A DNA stretch of 64,000 nt from Microbacterium sp. W4I20 (lineage in GTDB: Bacteria > Actinomycetota > Actinomycetes > Actinomycetales > Microbacteriaceae). Position 1 is the first letter of the stretch. The number at the start of each line of letters is the position of its first letter. The stretch covers positions 3,410,001-3,474,000 of the forward strand of contig NZ_JAUSYB010000001.1 in NCBI RefSeq assembly GCF_030816505.1. Direction: 5' to 3'. This document shows positions 40,988 through 49,571 of this stretch, piece after piece. The notes beneath the pieces are model-generated. The model ran no database searches. It was not told the origin of the DNA and saw only the letters and a list, made by a program, of their open reading frames with translations. Made by a program: the position numbers and the translations under genes.

Positions 40988-41995
40988 ATGAGCGGGAGAA
41001 CGACGATCCACGACGTCGCGAAAGCGGCAGGGGTGTCGGTGTCGACCGTCTCGAAGGCCGTGAACGGCCGGTACGGGATCGCGGATGCCACGGTGCAGCG
41101 CGTCCTCGACTCGGTGCGCGAGCTGGGCTACGAGTCGAGCCTCGTCGCCAGCAGCATGCGGGCGCGGCGGACCGGAGTCATCGGCGTGCTGCTGGCGGGC
41201 TTCGAGCCGTTCAGCGCCGAGATCCTCAAGGGCGTCGGAACCGCGGTGAACGACTCGGCCTTCGACCTGCTCGCGTACAGCGGCTCGCGTCACGGCGCGG
41301 GTGCGGGCGACGGATGGGAGCGTCGTTCGCTGAGCCGGCTCTCCGGCACGCTCATCGACGCGGCGATCATGGTCACGCCGACCGTCGTGGGCGCCGCCAC
41401 CGAGATCCCGGTGGTCGCGATCGACCCGCACACCGGGCGGGCCGACCTGCCGACGGTCGAATCCGACAGCTTCGGCGGGGCGCTCGCCGCCACGAGACAC
41501 CTGATCGAGCTCGGCCACCGCCGGATCGGCTTCCTCGCGGGACGCCCCGACCTTCGCTCGGCCGGGCTGCGCGATGCCGGCTACCGGCGGGCGCTGTCGG
41601 ATGCCGGCATCCCCGTGGATCCCGCCCTGATCGGGGTCGGACGCTACGAGCTCGAGACGACGCGGGATTCCGCCCGCCTGATGCTGGCAGCACCCACCCG
41701 CCCCACCGCTGTGTTCGCCGCCAACGACCTCTCCGCGATCGCCGTGATCGAGGTCGCGCAGGAGATGGGGCTGCGGGTACCGCAGGACCTCTCGGTCATC
41801 GGCTTCGACGATGTGCCAGAGGCGTCACGGCGCATGCTGCCCCTGACCACCATCCAGCAGCCGATGCGTCGACTCGGTGCGGTGGCGGCCGACATGGTGT
41901 TCGCCCTGCTGGAGGGCAAGGAACTCGACGAGATGCACGTGACGCTGCCGACGCGGCTGGTGGTCAGGGCGACGACGGCGCCGCCCGCCGGGTGA
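40988..41995 (+). CDS. LacI family transcriptional regulator of the sugar operon
   Basis: A 335-residue repressor. DNA-binding headpiece TTIHDVAKAAGVSVSTVSKA (about residues 5-24) with the hinge helix SLVASSMRARRTGVIGV, then the periplasmic-binding-like effector domain with RPTAVFAANDLSAI and LSVIGFDDVPEA. Expected to bind 40936-40947 and release on a sugar from the importer. Its 3' end overlaps the convergent PaaX-type gene by 32 bases. Confidence 0.9.
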   Translation: MSGRTTIHDVAKAAGVSVSTVSKAVNGRYGIADATVQRVLDSVRELGYESSLVASSMRARRTGVIGVLLAGFEPFSAEILKGVGTAVNDSAFDLLAYSGSRHGAGAGDGWERRSLSRLSGTLIDAAIMVTPTVVGAATEIPVVAIDPHTGRADLPTVESDSFGGALAATRHLIELGHRRIGFLAGRPDLRSAGLRDAGYRRALSDAGIPVDPALIGVGRYELETTRDSARLMLAAPTRPTAVFAANDLSAIAVIEVAQEMGLRVPQDLSVIGFDDVPEASRRMLPLTTIQQPMRRLGAVAADMVFALLEGKELDEMHVTLPTRLVVRATTAPPAG

Positions 41996-42836
41996 GCGTG
42001 CGGACGTGCTCCCACGCCGGCTCGGCCAGCGCCGCCGACAGGCGCGCGAACTCGTCGAAGCTGCGCCGGCCGGGCCAGTCGGCGGGCAGCATCGACGGCG
42101 GCAGGCCGGGGTCGGTGTAGGGCAGCACCCGCCAGCGGTCGATGAGCTGCACGCGGGCCGCGAACGGCTCGGCGGGCAGCGTGGTCAGAGACTCCTGGAA
42201 CGCGAGGTGCTCGGCGCGCAGCGCCGCGAGGTCCCACCATTGCGCGGCGGCCTCGACCAGCGAGTCCGGCGGCACCGGCGCCGACGCCTGGAACAGCGTG
42301 ACCCACGCCCGAGCGTCGAGGTCGTCGACGATCTCGAGCACCTCGTCCTGCAGATGCCCGGGGCAGATCCAGAGCGCGGGGGAGACCGTGCCCGCACCGA
42401 TCCACAGCAGGCGCCGACGCAGCTGGTGACGGACGCTCCGTGCGCTCTCCGGGATCGAGAACGACACGAGGCACCAGGTGTCGGCATCCGTCATCTCGCG
42501 CATCTCGAAGATGCGCCGGTCGCCGCGTTCCAGCATCCCGATCGCCGCCGGGTTGAGGCGATAGCCGATCGCCTCCGTCCGCTCGGCGAGCAGGAGACCT
42601 TTCTGCTTCAATCGGGCGATGCCGGTGCGCGCCTGCGCGGTCGGGATGCTGAGATCGCCGGCCAGCGCGACGAGATCGGCCGCCGAGATCCAGCCGCCGA
42701 GGGGCCGCAGGTAGACCCCGATCAGCGTGCGTAGCAGCGAGGCAGTGCTCCCGGGGCGGGCGTCGATGTCGTCGAGCACCGCGACACGGTGCCCGTCGGG
42801 CTCGGCGGCTCGCTCAGCGGCTCGCTCAGTCGCCAT
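41964..42836 (-). CDS. PaaX family transcriptional regulator of the kynurenine operon
   Basis: A 290-residue PaaX-like regulator: N-terminal winged helix (about residues 35-90, DLSIPTAQARTGIARLKQKG), central domain with DTWCLVSFSIPESARSVRHQ and a C-terminal helical domain. PaaX proteins usually repress aromatic catabolism and release on a CoA thioester or other pathway intermediate. The ATG at 42836 lies 11 bases inside the end of the kynureninase gene, so the regulator is the last gene of the operon. Confidence 0.8.
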   Translation of the reverse strand: MATERAAERAAEPDGHRVAVLDDIDARPGSTASLLRTLIGVYLRPLGGWISAADLVALAGDLSIPTAQARTGIARLKQKGLLLAERTEAIGYRLNPAAIGMLERGDRRIFEMREMTDADTWCLVSFSIPESARSVRHQLRRRLLWIGAGTVSPALWICPGHLQDEVLEIVDDLDARAWVTLFQASAPVPPDSLVEAAAQWWDLAALRAEHLAFQESLTTLPAEPFAARVQLIDRWRVLPYTDPGLPPSMLPADWPGRRSFDEFARLSAALAEPAWEHVRTLTRRAAPSSP

Positions 42837-44073
42837 CGGACTCCAGCGCATCGCGTACGGCCAGGATGCCCATGACCGTCTCGACGTGCGAGGTGCTCAG
42901 CGGCGACAACCCGAGCCGGATGCCGTCGGGGAAGCGGAAGTCAGGGATGATCCCGTCGGCCCAGAGGCGCCGGGTGACGTCGCGGAACTCCGGGTGGCCG
43001 ATGGTCACGTGACCGCCGCGCAGCTCGGGGTCGCGCGGGCTGAGCAGCCGCACGCCGAGCGGCGCGAGCACCTCGTCGTACGCCTGCACGGCCAGCTCGG
43101 TCAGCGAGGTCGACTTCGCGCGGACCGCAGCGATGGAGGACTCTTCGATCAGATCGAGCATCCCCTGCATCGCGAGCATCGACGTCACCGGCGGGGTGCC
43201 GCTGAGCAGCTGCCGGATGTCACCGGCCGGCGCGTATTCCGGACCCATCGCGAAGATGTCGGCGGCGCTCCACCAGCCCTGGATCGGCTGACGCAGCACG
43301 CCCTGGAGTCCGTGACGCAGGTACGCGAAGGCAGGCGATCCCGGCCCCCCGTTGAGGTACTTGTAGGTGCAGCCGACCGCGAGGTCGACGCCCCACGCGT
43401 CGAGCTGCATCGGCACGACACCCGCGGAGTGGCAGAGGTCCCACATCATCAGCGCGCCCGTGTCGTGCACGGCCGCCGTGATCCCCGCCATGTCGGCGAG
43501 CGCCCCGGAGCGGTAGTCGACGTGGCTCAGCGAGACCAGCGCCGTGCGTTCGGACACGACGGCCTCGACGTCGGAGACGGTCACCCCGCGCACGGGGTCG
43601 GGTTCGAGCCAGCGCAGCGTCATGCCGGTCTCCGCCGCGACGCCCTCAGCGAGGAAGCGGTCGGTCGGGAAGTTGCCCGCCTCCATCACGAGCTCGGTGC
43701 GTCCGGCGGCGGCGGCGCCGAGGGCCGCACGCAGGAGCTTGTAGATGAGCACGCTGGTCGAATCGGCGACGACGGTCTGGCCGGCCGCGGCCCCCAGCGC
43801 GACGCGCGCGATGCGGTCGCCGAGTTCCATAGGCAACGCCATCCATTGCTCGTCCCAGGAGCGGATGAGCCGCGTGCCCCAGTCCTCGCGTACGAAGGCG
43901 GCGAGCTTCTCGGGGATGCCGCGCAGCGGGCGGCCGAGGGAGTTGCCGTCGAGGTACGCGGTCACGCCGGGCGCTTCGAGGAAGGCGTCGAGGTGGGTGC
44001 CGAGCGGGTCGGCGGCGTCGAGGGCGCGGGCCGTGTCGAGCAGGCGGATGGCGGAGAGGCGGGTGTCGGTCAT
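42826..44073 (-). CDS. kynU: Kynureninase
   Basis: A 415-residue PLP enzyme cleaving L-kynurenine to anthranilate and alanine. Family marks: AYLDGNSLGRPL near residue 42, TDR-x-L in NFPTDRFLAEG near 135, SHVDYRSG near 185, DLCHSAGVVP near 215 and the PLP lysine in GCTYKYLNGGPGSPAF near 235. Third gene of the operon; one base separates its start from the amidohydrolase stop. Confidence 0.93.
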   Translation of the reverse strand: MTDTRLSAIRLLDTARALDAADPLGTHLDAFLEAPGVTAYLDGNSLGRPLRGIPEKLAAFVREDWGTRLIRSWDEQWMALPMELGDRIARVALGAAAGQTVVADSTSVLIYKLLRAALGAAAAGRTELVMEAGNFPTDRFLAEGVAAETGMTLRWLEPDPVRGVTVSDVEAVVSERTALVSLSHVDYRSGALADMAGITAAVHDTGALMMWDLCHSAGVVPMQLDAWGVDLAVGCTYKYLNGGPGSPAFAYLRHGLQGVLRQPIQGWWSAADIFAMGPEYAPAGDIRQLLSGTPPVTSMLAMQGMLDLIEESSIAAVRAKSTSLTELAVQAYDEVLAPLGVRLLSPRDPELRGGHVTIGHPEFRDVTRRLWADGIIPDFRFPDGIRLGLSPLSTSHVETVMGILAVRDALESDGD

Positions 44074-44074
44074 G

Positions 44075-45106
44075 TCACACCTTCAGGTCGGCGGGGGTGA
44101 GCCGGCGGGCGCGGAGCGGATCCGCGGCATCGCCGGGCAGGAGGAAGAAGGCGGATGCCGCATCGCGCGGGTCCGCGGGGGCGAGAGCTCGCAGCAGGTC
44201 GACGCCGTCGACGCCGGCCGCGCGGAGGGCGGCGATCTCCTGCGGGTTCAGGCCGACCGGTGTCGGGCCGTTGCCCATGTCGGTGCCGTAGCGCACGGTG
44301 CCGCCCGCGGCATGGAAGCGGCGGACGTTGTCGAGGGCGATGTGCAGGTCGGCGCCGCCATGGATGGCGAGAGTGGAGATCCAGGAGACGGATGCCGCCT
44401 GCGCGGCGATCTCGTCGTCGGTGAGTCGTTCGGTGAAGGGGGCGTGGGCGAGCTGAGCCGCACCGAGGTGGGCCGCGCGCTGCGCCTCACCTCGGCCTTC
44501 CGCGTGCGCGACGACGGGCAGACCGTGATCGGCGGCGAGCCCGACGATGGTGCGGAAGAGGCCGTCGTCGAACACCGGCCCGGCATGGCTGTTGCTGGCG
44601 ACCTTGATGCGAGACGCGCCCGCTGCGGCCATCTCGGCGACGGCGGCCGTGGCCTCGCGGGCGTCCGCGATCTCGCGGAACGAGCCGGCGGGCGCCCAGT
44701 CGCGGTCGGACGGGTAGCCGCCCGGCGGGGTCAGGAAGGCCCCGGCGAACTCGATGGCGACCGGGGGCGTGCGCAATTCAGCAAGAACTTCGGCGGGCTG
44801 ACCGATGCCCGGTGCTGAGGGGCGTTCCGGCGACGAACGGACTGAATTGTGAACGGCCAGCCGGGCGATCACCTCGGGATCCGCGCCGAGGTCGACCGCG
44901 CGGCCGAGCACGGACCCCGCGAGCAGGGTGTGGTCGACGAGCTGCAGGTGCACGTGGTGGTCGGTGAAACCGCCGATCACCCGCCCGGAGAGGCGCGGCA
45001 GGTTCGCAGGCGCAGCCGCTTCGCGCAGCACGACCCGTCCGGCGTCGTCGACCTCGACGACGCCGTCCCGCCATCCGTCGCCGTCGAAGAAGGTCGCGGC
45101 GTACAT
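44075..45106 (-). CDS. Amidohydrolase family protein in the kynurenine operon
   Basis: A 343-residue metal-dependent hydrolase. Metal-binding HxH in GFTDHHVHLQL near residue 50; Lys in RIKVASNSHAGPVFDD near 165; His in VVAHAEGRGEAQ near 200, and TDMGNGP with the conserved Asp near 275. Located between tryptophan dioxygenase and kynureninase, exactly where N-formylkynurenine formamidase is required, with no KynB-like or alpha/beta-hydrolase formamidase seen in the operon. A formamidase role is inferred. Residues about 86-111 come from an inverted-repeat-bounded DNA segment. Overlaps kynA by one base. Confidence 0.75.
   Translation of the reverse strand: MYAATFFDGDGWRDGVVEVDDAGRVVLREAAAPANLPRLSGRVIGGFTDHHVHLQLVDHTLLAGSVLGRAVDLGADPEVIARLAVHNSVRSSPERPSAPGIGQPAEVLAELRTPPVAIEFAGAFLTPPGGYPSDRDWAPAGSFREIADAREATAAVAEMAAAGASRIKVASNSHAGPVFDDGLFRTIVGLAADHGLPVVAHAEGRGEAQRAAHLGAAQLAHAPFTERLTDDEIAAQAASVSWISTLAIHGGADLHIALDNVRRFHAAGGTVRYGTDMGNGPTPVGLNPQEIAALRAAGVDGVDLLRALAPADPRDAASAFFLLPGDAADPLRARRLTPADLKV
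44774..44849. repeat. 76-bp inverted-repeat-bounded segment inside the amidohydrolase gene
   Basis: CAATTCAG (44774-44781) and CTGAATTG (44842-44849) bound the segment; these AT-rich octamers stand out in a G+C-rich gene. The segment is translated in frame as NSVRSSPERPSAPGIGQPAE followed by VLAEL. Confidence 0.45.
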
Positions 45107-45957
45107 CAGCCGCCGATCTCGGTGCGCACCGCGTACAGCTCGGGGAAGAACGTGAGATCGAGCGCGCGCTGCAGGAAGCCGACGCCGCTGGAGCCGCCGG
45201 TGCCGACCTTCATGCCGATCGTGCGGGCGACGGTCTTGAGGTGCCGGAAGCGCCAGAACTGGAAGTTGTCCTCCAGGTCGACGAGGTCTTCACAAGCTTC
45301 GTAGAGGTCCCAGTTCTCCTGGTGGTTCTGGTAGATCTCGCGGATGGCGGGCACGAGCTCCGGCGTCTCGCGGTACGGCTCCCGCACGTCGCGGTCGAGG
45401 ATCGAGGCGGGCACGGGCAGTCCACGGCGCGAGGCGTAGCGGAGGAACTCGTCGTAGAGCGTCGGCTTCTCCCACTCGGCCGTGAGCAGCGCGAGGTTCG
45501 CGGGGTGGTCGCGGAAGACCTGCAGCATCTTCTCGTTCTTGTTGCCGAGCGCGAACTCGACCGCGCGGTACTGCACCGACTGGAAGCCGGACGAGTTGCC
45601 GAGTGAGCCGCGGAACTGCGCGTACTCGGTCGGAGTGAGCGTCGCGAGAATGCCCCACTGCTGCGTCATCACGTCCTGGATCTTCTTGACCCGGGCGACC
45701 CGCTTCAGCGCTTCGCGCAGGTCGTCGCTCGCGAGCAGCTCCCGCGCAGACGAGAGCTCGTGCAGCAGCTGCTTCAGCCAGAGCTCGGTCGTCTGGTGCT
45801 GGATGATGAACAGCATCTCGTCGTGGTGCTCGGGCACGCTGACCGGATGCTGCGCCGTGAGCAGCTGGTCGAGCGCGAGGTACGACCCGTAGGTCATCTT
45901 CCCGGAGAGGTCGGTGACGATGCCGGACTCCAGCGCGCGTTCGTTCTCAGTGCTCAT
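45106..45957 (-). CDS. kynA: Tryptophan 2,3-dioxygenase
   Basis: A 283-residue haem enzyme oxidising L-tryptophan to N-formylkynurenine. Family marks: MTYGSYLALDQLLTAQ, EMLFIIQHQTTELWLKQLLH (His and substrate-contact residues), LGNSSGFQSVQYR, and the haem-ligand His in FQFWRFRHLKTVART; C-terminal GTGGSSGVGFL binds the substrate. First gene of the operon kynA-amidohydrolase-kynU-paaX-type. TATGTT eleven bases upstream of the ATG would be a -10 box of a leaderless transcript. Confidence 0.95.
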   Translation of the reverse strand: MSTENERALESGIVTDLSGKMTYGSYLALDQLLTAQHPVSVPEHHDEMLFIIQHQTTELWLKQLLHELSSARELLASDDLREALKRVARVKKIQDVMTQQWGILATLTPTEYAQFRGSLGNSSGFQSVQYRAVEFALGNKNEKMLQVFRDHPANLALLTAEWEKPTLYDEFLRYASRRGLPVPASILDRDVREPYRETPELVPAIREIYQNHQENWDLYEACEDLVDLEDNFQFWRFRHLKTVARTIGMKVGTGGSSGVGFLQRALDLTFFPELYAVRTEIGG

Positions 45958-46051
45958 GAGATAAACATATCAGGAACGTGGCGGGCGTCACAGTAGTGAA
46001 ATATGGCGACCCTTCCTCGACGACGCGGCGCCCGGTGGATACCGTCGGCGT

Positions 46052-47557
46052 ATGGGCGACAGCATCGAGGCGCAGACGTTCACGCGCCAGGACCGTACGC
46101 AGTTCCGCGCCAAGACCGAGCGGTGCCTCGATGCCCTGGCATCCATGCTGGCCGACGGGCGATTCTCCGCCGTCGACGCCCCTGACTCGCAGCTCGGCCT
46201 GGAGATCGAGTTGAATCTGGTCGACGAGCAGGGCGCTCCGGCCCGCGGGAATGAGGCGGTGCTCGACGCGATCGCCTCTCCGGCCTTTCAGACGGAGCTC
46301 GCGCGCTTCAACGTCGAGATCAACGTGGCACCGAGGCCGATCGGAGGCGGGCACCTTCGACAGCTGGAGGACGTCTTGCGTGGCTCGCTCGAGGTCGCCG
46401 ACCGTCGGGCGCGGTCGGCCGACAGCGGCCTGGCCATGATCGGGATGCTCCCGACGCTCGACGAGACGCACTTCACCGAGCGCTGGTTCTCGGCCGATCC
46501 TCGGTATAGCCTGCTGGGCCAGCAGATCCTGTCGGCGCGGGGCGAGGACATCGAGCTGCAGCTGGACGGCGTCGCACTGACCGATGACCGGCCCGCCGAG
46601 CAGCTCGCGATGGTCTGCGACACCATCCTGCCCGAGGCCGCCTGCACCTCCGTGCAGCTGCACCTGCAGGTCGCGCCCGAGTCGTTCGCGGCGTATTGGA
46701 ATGCGGCGCAGGCAATTGCCGGCGTGCAGGTGGCGCTGGCGGCGAACTCCCCGTTCTTCGCCGGCAAGGCGCTGTGGCACGAGACGCGCATCCCGATGTT
46801 CGAGCAGGCCACCGACACCCGTCCGCAGGAGCTGAAGAATCAGGGCGTGCGACCCCGCGTCTGGTTCGGTGAGCGCTGGGTGACGTCGATCTTCGACCTG
46901 TTCGAAGAGAACTCGCGATACTTCCCTGCGCTGCTGCCCGTGTGCTCGGACGAGGATCCGTTCGAAGTGTTGGACGACGGGCGCCCGCCGGAACTCGCCG
47001 AGCTGCGCATGCACAACGGCACCGTCTACCGCTGGAACCGTCCGATCTACGATGCCGGCGACGGGACCGCGCACCTGCGCCTCGAGAACCGGGTGCTGCC
47101 GGCGGGACCGAGCGTCGTCGACGTGGTGGCGGATGCCGCGTTCTACTACGGTCTCGTGCGCAGTCTCGCCGAAGCCGACCGGCCGATCTGGACTCAGATG
47201 ACCTTCGATGCGGCGGCCGAGAATCTGCAGGCCGCCGCGCGGAACGGCATCGACGCGCGGCTGTACTGGCCGGAGGTCGGCTCGATCAGCCCGAGGGAGC
47301 TCGTGCTGCGACGGCTGCTTCCTGCGGCGGCCGAGGGGTTGGATGCCTACGGCGTCGACCCCGAGGTCCGCGACCGGTATCTCGGCATCATCGAGCAGCG
47401 GTGCCTCACCGGGCGCAACGGCGCGGTCTGGCAGCGGGAGAACGTGGCCGCCCGTGAGCGCTCCGGTGCTTCACGGACCGAAGCACTGCACGGCATGCTC
47501 GCGGACTACCTCGAGCGGATGCAGGCCGGCGAGCCCGTCCACACCTGGACGCACTGA
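46052..47557 (+). CDS. Glutamate-cysteine ligase family protein (GCS2-like, 501 aa)
   Basis: An ATP-grasp-related carboxylate-amine ligase of the GCS2 superfamily but longer than YbdK. LGLEIELNLVDEQG near residue 50 carries the Mg-binding Glu pair; RFNVEINVAPRPIGGG near 90, VQLHLQVAPESFA near 190 and AHLRLENRVLPAGPSVVD near 345 are shared family blocks. The acid substrate and amine are unknown; glutathione or mycothiol synthesis is not implied. Monocistronic, divergent from kynA. Confidence 0.8.
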   Translation: MGDSIEAQTFTRQDRTQFRAKTERCLDALASMLADGRFSAVDAPDSQLGLEIELNLVDEQGAPARGNEAVLDAIASPAFQTELARFNVEINVAPRPIGGGHLRQLEDVLRGSLEVADRRARSADSGLAMIGMLPTLDETHFTERWFSADPRYSLLGQQILSARGEDIELQLDGVALTDDRPAEQLAMVCDTILPEAACTSVQLHLQVAPESFAAYWNAAQAIAGVQVALAANSPFFAGKALWHETRIPMFEQATDTRPQELKNQGVRPRVWFGERWVTSIFDLFEENSRYFPALLPVCSDEDPFEVLDDGRPPELAELRMHNGTVYRWNRPIYDAGDGTAHLRLENRVLPAGPSVVDVVADAAFYYGLVRSLAEADRPIWTQMTFDAAAENLQAAARNGIDARLYWPEVGSISPRELVLRRLLPAAAEGLDAYGVDPEVRDRYLGIIEQRCLTGRNGAVWQRENVAARERSGASRTEALHGMLADYLERMQAGEPVHTWTH

Positions 47558-47620
47558 CTTCGACCGCCCCGGAGCTGTAGAGCGCGCGCGTGCGCGGCGG
47601 GGTGCTCCTCCGACCGAGCG

Positions 47621-47827
47621 TCACAGCCGGGAGAGGTCGCGCTGGTGCTTTCGCACGTAGGACCGCTCGCGGCGTGATCGGCTGAGCTCGACGACCGAGC
47701 TGACGGTGGCTCCGATCAACGCATGCACTGCGACCCCGAGAGCGAACATGATCCCTACAGCGATGGCGATGATCGCGGGCAGGAGTGGCCCGACGAAGAA
47801 GACGAAGAAGAATGCGCCGTTGTCCAC
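47621..47827 (-). CDS. Small membrane protein, 68 aa
   Basis: Two hydrophobic stretches (about residues 5-20 and 20-45) followed by a strongly basic tail RSRRERSYVRKHQRDLSRL. Conserved-looking composition but no recognised family. Lies 34 bases from the amidase gene on the same strand. Confidence 0.5.
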   Translation of the reverse strand: MDNGAFFFVFFVGPLLPAIIAIAVGIMFALGVAVHALIGATVSSVVELSRSRRERSYVRKHQRDLSRL

Positions 47828-47861
47828 GGGGCGAGCGTAGTCGCGCCGCCCGAAAACCCGC

Positions 47862-49571
47862 CTAGAGCCTCGGCGTCCGCGGCGGCGGCGTGCGCCGCGT
47901 ATCCGGTGCGCCGATCGCCTCGAACGCCGCCGCGAGCTGCAGCAGCCTCGTGTCGTCGTAGGCGCGTCCGGCGAAGGTCAGGCCGATCGGCATCCCGATG
48001 TCGCGCATCAGGCCCATCGGAACCGTGACGGTCGGGATGCCGAGGTGCCGCACGACCAGGTTGCCGTTGGCGATCCAGGTGCCGTTGCGCCAACCGAGGT
48101 CGGCGGATGCCGCGTTCACGTCCATGTCCGCCGGTCCCACGTCGGCGACCGCGGGGAACACGACGGCATCGAGGCCGAGCACGTCCATCCACACTTCGAG
48201 GTCGCGGCGACGGGTCTCCTCGAGGCCGCGCAGGCCGCTTTCGAGCTCCGGCATGTCCGCGATCTCGACGTCGGGGTGCGCGGCGACCCACGACGGGTAG
48301 TCGGCGATGTCGTCGTCGAAGCCCGTGTACCGGTCGGGGAGTGCGCCCTCGGGATGCGGGAAGATCGAGGCTCCGTCGACGTCGGCGAGCGTCGAGAGCG
48401 CCGGGTCTCCGTTCGCCTGCAGGAAGTCCTCCCAGCTCCACGCCGACAGGTCGACGATCTCGCGGCGCAGGTACTCGGGCGACACCAGCCCGCGCGTGGC
48501 GATGGTCGGGGCCCCAGTCCGATCGCCCTCGTAGTTCGACACGACGGGGAAGTCGACCTCGACGACGGTCGCCCCGGCGCTTTCGAGGTCTCGCCGTGCC
48601 GCCTCCCACTGCGCGATCACCGACTCCCGCGTCTCGATGCGCTGCCCGGTCGGGCCGCCGATTCCGGGGTCGTCGGCGGTGCCGGCATCCGGATCGGCGT
48701 TGATGTACATGCGCGGGATGCCGATGCGGATGCCGTCGAGCGAGGCATCGTGGGCCAGCGCGGGGTACGACGGCGGCCGGACCTCCGAGGCTGTCGGCAG
48801 CGGAACCCACGGCTGGGCGCGCCAGAAGTCGCCGCGGGTCTCGGCGTCGTCGGCGACGATCACGTCGAGCACCTCGAGCAGGTCGGCCATGGTGCGGGTG
48901 TGCGGCACGACGACGTCCATCGTCGGGACCAGTGGCCAGTTGCCGCGAGTGGAGATCACGCCGCGCGAGGGCGTGTAGGCGCAGAGCGCGTTGTTGGTCG
49001 CGGGGCCGCGGCCGCTCGACCAGGTCTCCTCGCCGAGCCCGAAGGCGGCGAAGCTCGCGGCGGTCGCGGTGCCCGATCCGTTCGACGAACCCGAGGCGAA
49101 GGGGGCCGCGAGGAAGTCGGCGTTGTACGGGCTCTCGGCGCGGCCGTAGACGCCGCGCTGCATGCCGCCGTTCGCCATCGGCGGCATGTTCGTGAGCCCG
49201 AGGCAGATCGCGCCTGCGGCGCGCAGGCGCTCGATGGTGAACGCGTCCCGCTGGGCGACGAGTTCCGCGAAGGCGGGGCTGCCGGATGCCGCGGTGAGCC
49301 CCTCGACGAGATAGCTGTCCTTCGCCGTGTAGGGGATGCCGTCCAGCGGGCCGCGCGTCTCGCCGCGAGCCCGGCGGGCGTCGGATGCTGCCGCCTCGTC
49401 GCGCGCACCCGGATTGCGGACGACCACCGCGTTGAGCGCCGTCGCGGTGTCGGGGCCGTCGTACGCGGCGATGCGGGCGAGGTAGGCGTCGACGAGTTCG
49501 ACGGACGTGGTCTCGCCGGTCTCGAGCGCGCGTCGCAGATCGGCGATCGTGGCTTCGACGACGTCGATCAT
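47862..49571 (-). CDS. Amidase signature family enzyme
   Basis: A 569-residue amidase. Catalytic Lys in GIPYTAKDSYLVEG near residue 82, the Gly/Ser-rich signature PFASGSSNGSGTATAASFAA near 155 and the nucleophile Ser in ETWSSGRGPATNN near 180 (replacing the common GSIR-x-PA), then CAYTPSRGVIS. Overlaps the agmatine deiminase stop by four bases, so it is its operon partner. It could hydrolyse N-carbamoylputrescine made by the deiminase, or another amide; inference from the operon. Confidence 0.8.
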   Translation of the reverse strand: MIDVVEATIADLRRALETGETTSVELVDAYLARIAAYDGPDTATALNAVVVRNPGARDEAAASDARRARGETRGPLDGIPYTAKDSYLVEGLTAASGSPAFAELVAQRDAFTIERLRAAGAICLGLTNMPPMANGGMQRGVYGRAESPYNADFLAAPFASGSSNGSGTATAASFAAFGLGEETWSSGRGPATNNALCAYTPSRGVISTRGNWPLVPTMDVVVPHTRTMADLLEVLDVIVADDAETRGDFWRAQPWVPLPTASEVRPPSYPALAHDASLDGIRIGIPRMYINADPDAGTADDPGIGGPTGQRIETRESVIAQWEAARRDLESAGATVVEVDFPVVSNYEGDRTGAPTIATRGLVSPEYLRREIVDLSAWSWEDFLQANGDPALSTLADVDGASIFPHPEGALPDRYTGFDDDIADYPSWVAAHPDVEIADMPELESGLRGLEETRRRDLEVWMDVLGLDAVVFPAVADVGPADMDVNAASADLGWRNGTWIANGNLVVRHLGIPTVTVPMGLMRDIGMPIGLTFAGRAYDDTRLLQLAAAFEAIGAPDTRRTPPPRTPRL

